Source: Parasphingorhabdus flavimaris
GTDB taxonomy: Bacteria > Pseudomonadota > Alphaproteobacteria > Sphingomonadales > Sphingomonadaceae
Direction: 5' to 3'
Length of the DNA: 64,000 bases
Assembly: GCF_013371215.1 (NCBI RefSeq)
Contig: NZ_JABWMH010000003.1
Coordinates: 124,001-188,000, forward strand
Every line of letters begins with the position of its first letter. Positions within the stretch are counted from its first letter, which is position 1. Shown here piece after piece: positions 41,666 to 50,725 of the stretch. The notes under the pieces are model-generated. The model ran no database searches, was not told where the DNA came from, and saw only the letters and a program-made list of their open reading frames with translations. The position numbers and the translations under genes are program-made.

Positions 41666-41678
41666 TTATGGGGGGCGG

Positions 41679-42395
41679 ATGCTGCAAACTATCAACAATA
41701 TCGTCATCCTCACCGGCGCCGGCGTCAGCGCCGAAAGCGGCGTCGCCACCTTTCGCGGGCCGGATGGTCTGTGGGAAGGGCACCGGGTCGAGGATGTCGC
41801 CACGCCCGAGGCCTTTGTCCGCGACCCCGCTCTGGTCCAGAAATTCTACGACGAGCGCCGCGCGAAGCTCAAGACCGTCGAGCCGAATGCCGCGCACCAG
41901 GCGCTGGCGCGGCTCGACCGGACCTGGGCGGGCGAGCTGCTGCTGGTCACGCAAAATGTCGACGACCTCCACGACCGCGCCGGGTCGCAGCGCCTGCTCC
42001 ACATGCACGGCGAGCTCAACAGCGCCTGGTGTCGCGCCTGCGACGCGCATTTTGCCTTTGAAGGGGAAATGGCGAGCGGCCCGGTCTGTCCGCACTGCCA
42101 TGTACCCGGCTGCCTGCGGCCCGACATCGTCTGGTTCGGCGAAATGCCCTATCAGATGGAGCGGATCGAGGCGGCGCTCGCCCGCTGCGACCTGTTCGTG
42201 TCGATCGGTACATCGGGCGCGGTCTATCCGGCCGCCGGCTTTGTCCAGACCGCCCGCTATCACGGTGCCCGCACGCTGGAGATGAACCTCGATCCCTCGG
42301 AGGGCAGTTTCCATTTCCACGAAAGCCGGATGGGCAAGGCGGGCGAACTGGTGCCGGATTGGGTTGATCAGGTCCTGTCGCACGGGCTGTGTTGA
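41679..42395 (+). CDS. cobB: NAD-dependent protein deacylase (sirtuin)
   Basis: A Sir2-family protein: ILTGAGVSAESGVATFRG, TQNVDDLHDRAG, the catalytic His in LLHMHGELNS, a zinc-binding CRACDAHF...CPHCHVPGC cluster, RPDIVWFGEMPY and VSIGTSGAVYPAAG. It removes acyl groups from lysines using NAD. ATG 41679 has a G-rich GGGGGCGG close upstream. The frame is open far upstream through the antisense of dapB, which is not coding. The following GFA gene begins 10 bp downstream. Confidence 0.94.
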   Translation: MLQTINNIVILTGAGVSAESGVATFRGPDGLWEGHRVEDVATPEAFVRDPALVQKFYDERRAKLKTVEPNAAHQALARLDRTWAGELLLVTQNVDDLHDRAGSQRLLHMHGELNSAWCRACDAHFAFEGEMASGPVCPHCHVPGCLRPDIVWFGEMPYQMERIEAALARCDLFVSIGTSGAVYPAAGFVQTARYHGARTLEMNLDPSEGSFHFHESRMGKAGELVPDWVDQVLSHGLC

Positions 42396-42405
42396 GCCGG
42401 GCGCC

Positions 42406-42744
42406 ATGAAGGGCCAATGCCATTGTGGCGCGGTGCAGATCACGGTGCCCGGACCACCGGCGGAGATCAGCCGCTGCAATTGTTCCCTGTGCCGCACGAC
42501 CGGCTGGATCGGCGGCTATTGGCATCCCGACGAGGTCATGGTCGCAGCGCCGCCCGGGGCGCTGAACTCCTATGTCCAGGGCGACAGGATGATCACGACC
42601 TGGAATTGCGCAAGCTGCGGATCGCACACCCACTGGACGCCGCGAACCGCATCACCCGACCGCATGGGCGTGAATATGCGGATATTCGAGCCCGAAGAGT
42701 GGCAGCATCTGCCGGTGCGGGTCGTGGACGGGGCAAGCTTCTAA
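42406..42744 (+). CDS. GFA/CENP-V family zinc protein (112 aa)
   Basis: It is similar to glutathione-dependent formaldehyde-activating proteins. Zinc ligands are QCHCGAV, RCNCSLCR and WNCASCGSH. These small proteins bind zinc; few have a proven substrate, and S-hydroxymethylglutathione formation is the classic proposal. ATG 42406 puts the family N-terminus MKGQCHCG at residue 1. It is 10 bp after cobB and probably co-transcribed. Any link to formaldehyde released elsewhere in the window is speculation. Confidence 0.88.
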   Translation: MKGQCHCGAVQITVPGPPAEISRCNCSLCRTTGWIGGYWHPDEVMVAAPPGALNSYVQGDRMITTWNCASCGSHTHWTPRTASPDRMGVNMRIFEPEEWQHLPVRVVDGASF

Positions 42745-42793
42745 TATGTGCCGAAATTTCTCCAATAAGCCGCGCTACACAGGGAGCCTGAAC

Positions 42794-43918
42794 TTGCGAA
42801 ACCTTTCAATCAATCTGCTTTCGGCCTTTTGCGCCTTTGCCCTTGCACCCGCCGCGTTCGCTCAACCAGCCAGTGAAGGCGACGCTCAGGCGACCGCGAG
42901 CAGTCTGGCGGGCAATTATCACCTGACCGGGGTGATGGAAACCGCGGCGCAGCTGCAGCTCGACGCCGACGGCAGCTATAAATGGATGATGATGGTCGGC
43001 AATCTCGATCTCTATAGCGAAGGCCGCTGGACGCAGGCGGGCGGGCAGGTGACCCTCGGCCCGCACCGGTTCGGCAAGGACATGCCGGTCTTTTCACTGG
43101 GCGAAGCCTATCCCTGGGGGCGCGAAGAAGCGGACGCCGCCTATGACAGCGATACCATCCGACTGCAAAACCGGGCGAAATGGCAATGCGCGTTTCTCGA
43201 TGCTGGCGGCTATTATCAGTCGTCGGATGACACCGCCGCTGCAGAAGACCTGACCCCGTTGCAGCGCTACGAAGCCGCTGCGGCCAGCGAAGCCCAACTG
43301 CGCATCGAGTATGAGCGGGCGATTGCCGCCTATTTTGCCCGCGACCTGTCCGACCCGGATGACAATCTGGAAATTTCCGCACGCAGCGCAAGACGGGGCT
43401 GGGGCCAGGCGGTCGCGGTCCTGGCCAAAAGCGCACGCGCCGTTGGCAAGGCCGCCCGCTATCAGCCACCCTCGCTGCCCGCCGACTGTTTCTTCCTGTC
43501 CGATTATACGCCTGAATATGCCGACCGCGAATCCGGCCCCCGGATCGACTGGAGCGAAGGGGTCGGCATCTGGGTCAACCGGCGCGAGCGGCCCAATGCC
43601 CGGCTGGATATCGCTGCCGAATTCACCTTCGCCGATGGCAGCGTCGAAACGGCGAACAGTCATGAACTCGGCTTCGCCTTCGTCCCCGCAGCTGATGAAC
43701 GACAGCTAAAGACGATTCGGCTGACGTTGCGGCATAACGGGTCGGAATATTCCTCCAGCTTCTCCGTAGCGTCGGACCGTGATGCGCGGGTCTACGCAGT
43801 GAAGCTGGACAATCGCATATTCATCAAGCCGCCCTTCGAGGAGCTTCGGCTCAATATTTCCGGCGATGATCTGGTACCGGCAGACGGCAGCGGCGGCGCC
43901 TATCTCAGGCGCGATTGA
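42794..43918 (+). CDS. Exported hypothetical protein (374 aa), TTG start
   Basis: Starting at TTG 42794, which has GGGAG 8 nt upstream, gives a clean signal peptide (MRNLSINLLSAFCAFALAPA, cleavage after AFAQ). The ATG at 42746 would add 16 unlikely residues. The mature protein contains beta-rich segments (LAGNYHLTGVMETAAQLQLD, GRWTQAGGQVTLGP) reminiscent of lipocalin-like calculation domains, and a helical middle. No known family is recognised and the function is unknown. It follows the GFA gene by 49 bp. Confidence 0.75.
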   Translation: MRNLSINLLSAFCAFALAPAAFAQPASEGDAQATASSLAGNYHLTGVMETAAQLQLDADGSYKWMMMVGNLDLYSEGRWTQAGGQVTLGPHRFGKDMPVFSLGEAYPWGREEADAAYDSDTIRLQNRAKWQCAFLDAGGYYQSSDDTAAAEDLTPLQRYEAAAASEAQLRIEYERAIAAYFARDLSDPDDNLEISARSARRGWGQAVAVLAKSARAVGKAARYQPPSLPADCFFLSDYTPEYADRESGPRIDWSEGVGIWVNRRERPNARLDIAAEFTFADGSVETANSHELGFAFVPAADERQLKTIRLTLRHNGSEYSSSFSVASDRDARVYAVKLDNRIFIKPPFEELRLNISGDDLVPADGSGGAYLRRD

Positions 43919-43938
43919 CCTGCTGTTTCCGGCGAATC

Positions 43939-44343
43939 TTATAAATGCATCGTCACGAAAAGAAACAGGATCCACAGCGCCAGCGCCACGGTCGTCAGCC
44001 AGGTTGCCAGCACGCCCAATTGGCGAAAGCGCGGCGAGCCGCCCTTGTGATGCTGTGCCATGCCGACGATATGCGCGACCCGGCCGATCAGGAAGATTGC
44101 GGCGATAATCGTGATGCCGATATGATGGGCATTGGCCAGTTCGAGGATCGCCAGCATGATCAGGAAGACCGGCGCATGTTCCGACAGATTGGCATGGGTG
44201 CGGCGGGCGGCAAGCAGATCGGGATTGTCGCCGTCGCCGAAGCCGATCTGGCTGGCGAGGCGGACCTTGACCGTCGCATAGGCGCAATAGATCAGCAGCA
44301 GCGCACAAATCGCGGCGGCGAGGCCGGTTACCGGTAATGTCAT
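43939..44343 (-). CDS. MAPEG family membrane protein (134 aa)
   Basis: Four membrane helices and the MAPEG pattern RRTHANLSEHAPVFLIMLAI with RVAHIVGMAQHHKG. Members are glutathione transferase/peroxidase-like membrane enzymes; the physiological substrate in sphingomonads is not known. GGGAGG 7 nt before ATG 44343 is a strong ribosome-binding site. It is convergent with the exported hypothetical gene (20 bp between stops). Confidence 0.9.
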   Translation of the reverse strand: MTLPVTGLAAAICALLLIYCAYATVKVRLASQIGFGDGDNPDLLAARRTHANLSEHAPVFLIMLAILELANAHHIGITIIAAIFLIGRVAHIVGMAQHHKGGSPRFRQLGVLATWLTTVALALWILFLFVTMHL

Positions 44344-44456
44344 GTTATTCCTCCCTGTGTTTTGGGGAGCTTAACCAATTCTCGGCGAAGCGCAACGTGC
44401 GGGGCAGGCGGGCGCGGCTTTGCAGGCGAGCAGCAGGATGCGCCGCGCAGCTATTG

Positions 44457-45044
44457 TCATGCGAGGGGCGCGGTCATTCTGCCCCGTATCGGCGAAACCG
44501 CGGCAGCCGGATCCATCATCATGAGCTCCTCCGGCGGCACCCCGCCGCGGAGCCGTGCCAGCCAGTCGTCGGGGTCATATTCCGTGCCGACGGGGTTCTG
44601 GCCGATGGCTTCGCCATGGAAATAGGCCGTGCCTTCCGCCTTGGTCGGAAACACATCGACGGAAAATTCCATCTGGTTGCCATCGGGGTCGGCATAATAG
44701 AGCGATGCGCTCATGCCGTGATTGACGCACCAATAGGGCCGGATCCCGACTGCCTTCAGCGTTTCGTAATTTGCCAGCAAATCGTTCAGCGAGTCATATT
44801 CCCACGCGACATGATCGACACCAATCATGCCGCTGTCATCCTTGTCGTCCGGATCGTCCGGGCGGATCACGCCGAGATCGGCAAAAGCGAAGCGGTGATG
44901 TTCTTCATCAAAGGTGAGAAACGCCAGCGCTGGGTTCTGATACTGGATTCTGGCCCCGAAAACCGTGGCATACCATTGCAACATGTCCTCAAAACGGCGG
45001 GTCCGGTAGACCACGTGGGCAAGGGCGGATGGTGAATTGATCAT
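44457..45044 (-). CDS. VOC family protein, extradiol-dioxygenase-like (195 aa)
   Basis: Two vicinal-oxygen-chelate modules: ALAHVVYRTRRFEDMLQWYATVFG (His), GVDHVAWEYDSLNDLL (His) and SLYYADPDGNQMEFSVD (Glu), supplying a possible 2-His-1-Glu metal site. Extradiol-type ring cleavage is possible, but many such proteins are isomerases or unknown. ATG 45044 has AAAGGAG upstream. It is on the same strand as, and about 140 bp downstream of, an MFS and NTF2-fold pair, forming a second small accessory group. Confidence 0.85.
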   Translation of the reverse strand: MINSPSALAHVVYRTRRFEDMLQWYATVFGARIQYQNPALAFLTFDEEHHRFAFADLGVIRPDDPDDKDDSGMIGVDHVAWEYDSLNDLLANYETLKAVGIRPYWCVNHGMSASLYYADPDGNQMEFSVDVFPTKAEGTAYFHGEAIGQNPVGTEYDPDDWLARLRGGVPPEELMMMDPAAAVSPIRGRMTAPLA

Positions 45045-45186
45045 GAAGCTACTCCTTTGGTCATGAGGGTTCGGGAAGGGGCGCGGTCGTCCGCGTCCAG
45101 AAATTGCTCTGTCCGCGGTATCGCCGAGGCGGATGAGGCAAGCGCCAGGCCGAGGTGCGCCAGAATATAGGGTTTGATATCGTCCA

Positions 45187-46524
45187 CTAGCCGGCCTGCT
45201 GTTCGTCTTCATTCGCCAGACTGCCTGCGCCAACTCCGGCGAACAGGCACAGGGCCAGTCCGGCAAGAGACAGGGCGGCTACCGCATAATAGGCCGCCGC
45301 ATAGCCGCTGCCTTCGACGACCCACCCCGAGCCACCCGACAGGAGCGACCTAGCGAGATTGGGAGCGGCCATGAACAGCGCAAACAGACTCGCGGCAATG
45401 GTCGGATCGCAAAGTCGCATCGCCCAGACGATGAGAACGATGGTCAGGAGAAGTGCGACAATATACTGGATAGCATATATTGCCATGAAGACTGTACTGC
45501 CTTGCCATATTTCATAGGTGGCACCCGCTATGATTGCCGCAAGAGCCAGGACAAGAAAAAGCACCGTCATAGAATTGCGAAGGCCCGCCCAGCGTACAAG
45601 AAATGTGGTTATCGTGGCACCGGCGATCGCTGCGACCAGCCCGACAATACTCGCAAAACTGCTATAATCGTCACTCCCCCAGCCCAGTTGCTGGACCGCG
45701 AGCGTTGGCGCGACGGAATCCAGAAAGGCAAAAGTCGCCGAGGCCAATCCGGTCCCGGCCAGGAACAGGAGAGTCGGTAGCGATAGCAAGGACCGAAAAA
45801 TGCCCCCGAGGATCGGAAGCCAGGCTGCGTGCTGGCGTTCGGTACATTCTGGTGAAGGTTGGCCGCCGGTCCACGGGAAAAGCCGTTCTCCGGGCCGTTC
45901 CCGGAACAGGGAAACGAACAGGGAGGCAATCCCGACAAAAGCGCCAAACAGAAACGCCGTGATCGAAATCTGGTCATCGACCAACAGCTGCCCGGCGATA
46001 AAGCCGGCAGCAGAAATGCCCAGGGTCTGGGAAGCAAACATAAATCCGTTAACGGTGGTTCGTTCTTCTTCGGGCACGAGGTCAACCGTCATGCCGTCGA
46101 TTGCCACATCATTGAAGGTGGCGCACAGATTGAGCGTGAAACAAAAGGCCGTGAGCAAAATAATCTGGCTGGCCGACGGGGCGGCAATGGCCAGGCCGAA
46201 CAAGGTTGCCATCATCAACGCCTGGGCGACCAATATCCATGACCGACGTCTACCCATCGGCCGATAGGTAAACCGGTCCATCAACAGGCCGTTGAAAAGT
46301 TTCAGCGACCAGGGGAGCAGGGCTGTTCCTACAAAGCCGCCAATTTCTATCGGCGAGGCGCCGCGGGCTGCGAGCCAGGCGGGTATGGCGATCGTGCTTA
46401 ACCCGACAACGATACCCTGCATGAAATAGAGCAATATGATCGCGGTACATCGCAAATATATATTCTCGGACATGGTCGGAACAGCCGGGTAGCCCCTGTA
46501 AAGGGCAGATTTTGCTTCACTCAT
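45187..46524 (-). CDS. MFS transporter, AmpG-like (445 aa)
   Basis: Twelve membrane helices with an AmpG-like N-terminus: YFMQGIVVGLSTIAIPAWLA, LKLFNGLLMDRF and FNDVAIDGMTVDLVPEEER. AmpG relatives import muropeptides, but the sequence is divergent and the substrate is open. The start at 46524 lies within the last codons of the NTF2-fold gene (8-bp overlap), so the two are coupled; an internal ATG (MSENIYLRC) 17 codons in is an alternative. Next to a VOC enzyme gene, it may feed an aromatic or cyclic compound. Confidence 0.87.
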   Translation of the reverse strand: MSEAKSALYRGYPAVPTMSENIYLRCTAIILLYFMQGIVVGLSTIAIPAWLAARGASPIEIGGFVGTALLPWSLKLFNGLLMDRFTYRPMGRRRSWILVAQALMMATLFGLAIAAPSASQIILLTAFCFTLNLCATFNDVAIDGMTVDLVPEEERTTVNGFMFASQTLGISAAGFIAGQLLVDDQISITAFLFGAFVGIASLFVSLFRERPGERLFPWTGGQPSPECTERQHAAWLPILGGIFRSLLSLPTLLFLAGTGLASATFAFLDSVAPTLAVQQLGWGSDDYSSFASIVGLVAAIAGATITTFLVRWAGLRNSMTVLFLVLALAAIIAGATYEIWQGSTVFMAIYAIQYIVALLLTIVLIVWAMRLCDPTIAASLFALFMAAPNLARSLLSGGSGWVVEGSGYAAAYYAVAALSLAGLALCLFAGVGAGSLANEDEQQAG

Positions 46525-46885
46525 AAAAATATCGCTCTTCGATGATCTTTTGGTCGCGGACGGTGTAGATGGCGATCTCGCTAAAAGGTTGCCGCTCGCC
46601 GGTGGCCCGGCGCTTGATCAGCATGTCGATAAACAGGGCAAAATGGTCGCCAGTGATAAAAGGGCCATCGATGCTGAGCTCTTCCATCGCGCTGTGATCC
46701 AGCCAGCTTGTCAGCTTGTAATGCGCGGCCTTATATCCCGTAACGATGGCCGGGCCATGTTCCCTGCTATTCTCCGGCTCCATGCTGACGATATCGACGG
46801 CCCAATATTTTTCTGCCGCAGCAACCGCCTGCCCGTTCAGTAGCAATGATGAAAAATCATGTGCGAGATCACCAAGATCACTCAT
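46517..46885 (-). CDS. SnoaL/NTF2-fold protein (122 aa)
   Basis: A short NTF2-fold protein (LAHDFSSLLLNGQAVAAAEKYW, REHGPAIVTGYKAAHYK, EELSIDGPFITGDHFALFIDM, EIAIYTVRDQKIIEERYFYE). The last part resembles the SnoaL-like domain in which a Glu/Tyr pair closes the barrel. It has no signal peptide or cofactor motif. ATG 46885 has GGAAGGGG upstream; ATG 46912 is less likely. It overlaps the downstream MFS gene by 8 bp. The reaction is unknown. Confidence 0.83.
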   Translation of the reverse strand: MSDLGDLAHDFSSLLLNGQAVAAAEKYWAVDIVSMEPENSREHGPAIVTGYKAAHYKLTSWLDHSAMEELSIDGPFITGDHFALFIDMLIKRRATGERQPFSEIAIYTVRDQKIIEERYFYE

Positions 46886-47021
46886 AGCATCCCCTTCCTG
46901 TGTTCGGGCCAAGCAGAAGAATCCGGCGGATGGCGGGTCGCAAAATCATCCGCCGGACTGGGGTGCGGCTTGGCCGGTTGATGCAAAGGGATGCAATCTC
47001 CGGCCAGACCAAACTTCAAAG

Positions 47022-47474
47022 CTAGCGGACGGTCGCTTCCTGCAGCGTCATCGACCCCGTGACCTTGCGGAATTTCGCCCGGTTGCCGGATTCGGCATCG
47101 AGCTGCGCGTTGGTTCTCTTGTCAAATTCTTCCCATTCCTTGCTGCGCTTTTCCATTTCGGCGCCGCTGGGCCAGGAAGGGAAGGTCCGCGTCAGATACA
47201 TGGACGGTTCACCATCGCGGGGATCGACATTATAATAGATTTTATAATCGCTGATCCAGCCCTTGGACTTGGCGAAATCCTGGTTTTTCTTCCATTCGCC
47301 GGCAAGATAGCTGGCATAAGCCGTCCATCCGGCATCCTCCAGATAGATGCCGGTCATGGTCGTGTAGTCACCGGCGACCAGCGGGAATTCGTCGGCCATA
47401 GCCGGTGCGGACAAGGCCAGCGGCGCGGCCACGGTGATGGCAGTGGCCACCATCATTTTTTTCATCAGTTTCAT
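47022..47474 (-). CDS. Secreted hypothetical protein (150 aa)
   Basis: It has a signal peptide (MKLMKKMMVATAITVAAPLA, cleavage after PAMADE) and a mature domain with many aromatic residues (VAGDYTTMTGIYLEDAGW, YASYLAGEWKKNQDFAKSKG, YYNVDPRDGEPSMYLTRTF). I do not recognise a named family; similar proteins appear beside SARP/TPR regulators in sphingomonads as far as I recall. GGAGAAG upstream supports ATG 47474. It may be the first gene of the NTF2-MFS-VOC group or stand alone. Confidence 0.75.
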   Translation of the reverse strand: MKLMKKMMVATAITVAAPLALSAPAMADEFPLVAGDYTTMTGIYLEDAGWTAYASYLAGEWKKNQDFAKSKGWISDYKIYYNVDPRDGEPSMYLTRTFPSWPSGAEMEKRSKEWEEFDKRTNAQLDAESGNRAKFRKVTGSMTLQEATVR

Positions 47475-47677
47475 TCGTCTTCTCCTGTTCTCTTTCGGTC
47501 AGCGAGGCCAAGGCGATATCGAATTTCACAGCCCCCCATTCGGCAAACACAGCTCTCCCGTTGGCGGAAACCGGGACTTCCGGGCCGCCTGACTGGCTAT
47601 TCATGTCTGCAAATTCGATGGGACGACAGTGCGCCCAAAGCTAACATCGCGTCAACGGCGCTACCGTCAATAATACG

Positions 47678-49792
47678 TCAATTCGGTGGTGAGGGGGCGG
47701 GCAACAGGTCCGGCCAGCCATATTTTTCCCATGCCGCGACCAATCCGATGCGCCTGGCAAAGTCCATGAACTCGGGGTGCATGCGCGTCTGTCTTATCGG
47801 TTCGCCGTCGGCCCAGAGCGACATCAGGCCAACCATATTGGGCGGCGTGATCTGTTGGCCGAGGGTTTTGAACACCATCGGCGCATAGCCCATCCAGACC
47901 GCGGGCCAGACTATGGTCGGATCACAGGGGTCGGGCAACGTCGCGTGCAGCATTTCCAGCACCTGGCAATATTGCTGTCGCGCCTCTTCATCGCCGCTAT
48001 GGATGCCTCTGGCCGCGAGCAGCCAATAGGCGTCCATCGCTTCGGGAGCCATGGGCGTCATGCCCGCCGGCGCAAAAATCACGCTGTTCATGAGCGAACG
48101 CGATTTCTGATATTGTTCCATCGCGAGATCGCGGTCGCCCGATGTCGCCGTCGCCGCCGCCAGATGCAGCGAAGGCTGACCGAGATCCGCCATCCGCTGC
48201 CCCGCATCTATGGCCGCATCGATATTGCCGAGGTTGAGATGGGCCGCGCATAACATCGCATAATTCCGGCCATCGACGGGATCCTGATCAATGGCTGCTT
48301 CGACATAAGGCAATGCCTCTGCCGTCCGTCCGCAATAGAGCAGAAAAGATCCCAGACGCATGACCACAGCGGGATTTTCAGGCTCCAGCTCATAGGCCTT
48401 GAACGCCAGATCCAGGGCACCCACAGCGTTATTCCTGGTCCATTGATACAGGCCAAGCATGGCATAGGCATGCCCCTGTTTCGGCGAGAGTTCGATGGCC
48501 TTTCTCGCGCATTCGGCCATGCGTTCTGCTTCGCCCAATTTGTCGAGACAAGGGGTGAAGACGGCTGTGTAGACATGCGCCTCGGCCAGAGCGGTCCAGC
48601 ATTCGGCGAATTCCGGCTCCATCTCCAGCGCCTGCTCCAGCAGCTTGATGGCCGTTTCGAGTACACCGTCGCCGATCGCCCGGCGGGTCAGGGCCCGGCC
48701 CTGCAGATAGAGACCATACGCCGCCTTGTTATCCGTCATCCGGCGGACGTCATGGTCCGCTATGTCCAGCTCGAGCGCCGCGCACAGTTCTTTGGTGACC
48801 GTGCGCGCAACCTGCTCGCGTGACACAAAGATATCATCCTCCGTGCCATCATAGACATAGCCCCAGCTCTCGAAACCGGTCTGGCCGTCAATCAGGCGCA
48901 CATTGATGCGGACATCACCATCCTGCCGCTGAACCGAACCCTCGACCAGGTGGGACACTCGAAGGACATCGGCAATTTCCGGCAGCGAAAGATTGGTGTC
49001 CTTGAACTGAAAGGACGATGTTCGCCCTGCAACCAGCAGCTGCGGCACCTGTCCCAGCGTGGTGATCAGTTCGTCGACAATACCGTCGGCAAAATATCCC
49101 TGATCATCTTGGCTGTCCAGGGAAGCGAACGGCAATATCGCCAACCGCGTTCTGCCGCTCTGCCGACCAGCCATGATGACGCGTGATGCCGCCGGGTGCC
49201 GCACCATCCACGCATCCAGAAGCTTTTCATGGTCTGCAAGATTTCCGGATGCTTTCAATTTGGCCAGGGCATCACTGACGCTGATTTGCAGCCGCTGATC
49301 TATGGATTGCCTGCGCTCGGCAAGCCAGGTTTCGAAATCCTCTCCAAAATGCAGCTGATCCAGAATTTGCTTGCCGCCGATGGCCAGCAGCAAAGTGGTC
49401 GCTTGCGCCCAATTTCCATCGGCGAGCGCATTTTCCAGATCGGTCAGGTCGGATCGGACCGAACCACCGTTCAGGCTCACCCGGCTCCGCGACACTTCCA
49501 GCAGTTCGCAATCGGCTGCCGCCAGCAATTTCCGCAAATCGAGCAGACATTGTCGCAGACTTGCCCGCGCCTGTGCCTCAAATCGGCCTGGCCACAAAAG
49601 TCTGCTCAGATGGTCGCGGTCAATCGGCTCGTCGGGTGCAAGACAGAGCATCGCCGCCACGGCCCGGGCCCGCCGGTTGGATATGATGATTTCGCTGCCG
49701 TCGGGTGCCAGTAGCTGAAAGCTTCCAAAGAGCGAAAAGCGCGCCGCTGCAACGGGTCTCGACAGCATGTCTTGCTTGTTCGCGAAATCCAA
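47678..49792 (-). CDS. SARP-like winged-helix / TolB-like / TPR regulator (704 aa)
   Basis: Residues about 15-100 are an OmpR/SARP-type winged helix (FSLFGSFQLLAPDGSEIIIS...LSRLLWPGRFEAQARASLRQ). About 215-345 is a TolB-amino-terminal-like domain (RLAILPFASLDSQDDQGYFADG, LVEGSVQRQDGDVRINVRLI). About 355-600 is a TPR array (AYGLYLQGRALTRRA, ALEMEPEFAECWTALAEAHV). Such proteins are cytoplasmic transcription activators of unknown signal, often next to their targets; the secreted 150-aa protein and NTF2-MFS-VOC genes are close downstream. Translation probably begins at TTG 49792, or at ATG 49768 with no clear Shine-Dalgarno sequence. Confidence 0.88.
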   Translation of the reverse strand: MDFANKQDMLSRPVAAARFSLFGSFQLLAPDGSEIIISNRRARAVAAMLCLAPDEPIDRDHLSRLLWPGRFEAQARASLRQCLLDLRKLLAAADCELLEVSRSRVSLNGGSVRSDLTDLENALADGNWAQATTLLLAIGGKQILDQLHFGEDFETWLAERRQSIDQRLQISVSDALAKLKASGNLADHEKLLDAWMVRHPAASRVIMAGRQSGRTRLAILPFASLDSQDDQGYFADGIVDELITTLGQVPQLLVAGRTSSFQFKDTNLSLPEIADVLRVSHLVEGSVQRQDGDVRINVRLIDGQTGFESWGYVYDGTEDDIFVSREQVARTVTKELCAALELDIADHDVRRMTDNKAAYGLYLQGRALTRRAIGDGVLETAIKLLEQALEMEPEFAECWTALAEAHVYTAVFTPCLDKLGEAERMAECARKAIELSPKQGHAYAMLGLYQWTRNNAVGALDLAFKAYELEPENPAVVMRLGSFLLYCGRTAEALPYVEAAIDQDPVDGRNYAMLCAAHLNLGNIDAAIDAGQRMADLGQPSLHLAAATATSGDRDLAMEQYQKSRSLMNSVIFAPAGMTPMAPEAMDAYWLLAARGIHSGDEEARQQYCQVLEMLHATLPDPCDPTIVWPAVWMGYAPMVFKTLGQQITPPNMVGLMSLWADGEPIRQTRMHPEFMDFARRIGLVAAWEKYGWPDLLPAPSPPN

Positions 49793-49942
49793 ATCCTGAT
49801 GCCCCCAATATCATGGCAGCATAACGCGATATGGTTCATGTGCAATTAATCAATTGGATCGTGTTCGGCTCCGGTGGAGCGGACATTGGGACGAAGTCGG
49901 GCTTTCGACCCGTGAAGTTTGCGCCAGTCAGGGATGTGATTG

Positions 49943-50725
49943 TCAAGTTTGCGGCGGGGTGCCGCAGCTTTTGCAATGCGGGTCCTTGGGCAGGTTGATG
50001 CTGCGCATCGCGGGGGCAAGGCCGTCGAAAAGCTGGAGCTTTCCGGCGGGGTCCTGGCCGAAGCCGGTGACCACGCGGATTGCTTCCATCGCCGCGAAAC
50101 TGCCCATCAGGCCGACCATTGCGCCGAGAACGCCAACTTCGCTGCAATTGTCGCAATCATCGGGGTCGAGCGCGTCGCCGACGAAACAGCGGTAGCAGGG
50201 CTTGTCCTCCTGCCAGCCGCGGAACGTGCCGAGCTGCCCCTGAAACTGCCCGATCGCCGCAGAAACCAGCGGGATGCGGTGAGTGACCGAGAGATCGGAG
50301 ACCAGCAGGCGGGTCTGGTAATTGTCCGACCCGTCGATAATCGCATCGAATGAGGCAAAAAATGCTGCACCGTCCTCGCCCAGATGTTGCGCGGTAAGTC
50401 TTTGATTAATAGTGGTTATCTCGACATCCGGGTTGATCCGCTGCGCGGCAACTTTGGCAACTTCAACTTTCGCCTTTCCGATATCATTTTCGGTAAACAA
50501 TACCTGCCGCTGCAAATTCGAAAGCGATATAATATCATCATCAAATATCGTCAGCGCCCCGATTCCGGCCGCCGCCAGATACTGGATCGCCGGGCAACCA
50601 ATACCCCCCGCCCCAACGATCAGAATATGGGCATCAATTATCCGCTTCTGCCCGATTCCGCCAATATCCTTGAGAACGATATGCCGGGCATAGCGGTCGA
50701 GCTGTTCGTCGCTGAGTGGGCTCAT
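49943..50725 (-). CDS. E1-like adenylyltransferase, MoeB/ThiF family (260 aa)
   Basis: It adenylates the C-terminus of a ubiquitin-like sulfur carrier (MoaD or ThiS) for molybdopterin or thiamine synthesis. ATP-binding VGAGGIGCPAIQYLAAAGIG and FDDDIISLSNLQRQ, a catalytic or zinc region KPCYRCFVGD with DDCDNCSEVGVLG, and a C-terminal CKSCG complete the zinc site. There is no rhodanese domain. ATG 50725 overlaps the stop of the upstream gene (ATGA). Whether it serves MoaD or ThiS cannot be told; no partner gene is adjacent. Confidence 0.9.
   Translation of the reverse strand: MSPLSDEQLDRYARHIVLKDIGGIGQKRIIDAHILIVGAGGIGCPAIQYLAAAGIGALTIFDDDIISLSNLQRQVLFTENDIGKAKVEVAKVAAQRINPDVEITTINQRLTAQHLGEDGAAFFASFDAIIDGSDNYQTRLLVSDLSVTHRIPLVSAAIGQFQGQLGTFRGWQEDKPCYRCFVGDALDPDDCDNCSEVGVLGAMVGLMGSFAAMEAIRVVTGFGQDPAGKLQLFDGLAPAMRSINLPKDPHCKSCGTPPQT

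Noticed and set aside
40803-41678. Long upstream extension of the sirtuin frame
   Set aside because: It is antisense to dapB and crosses the inverted repeat; the sirtuin fold begins just after ATG 41679.
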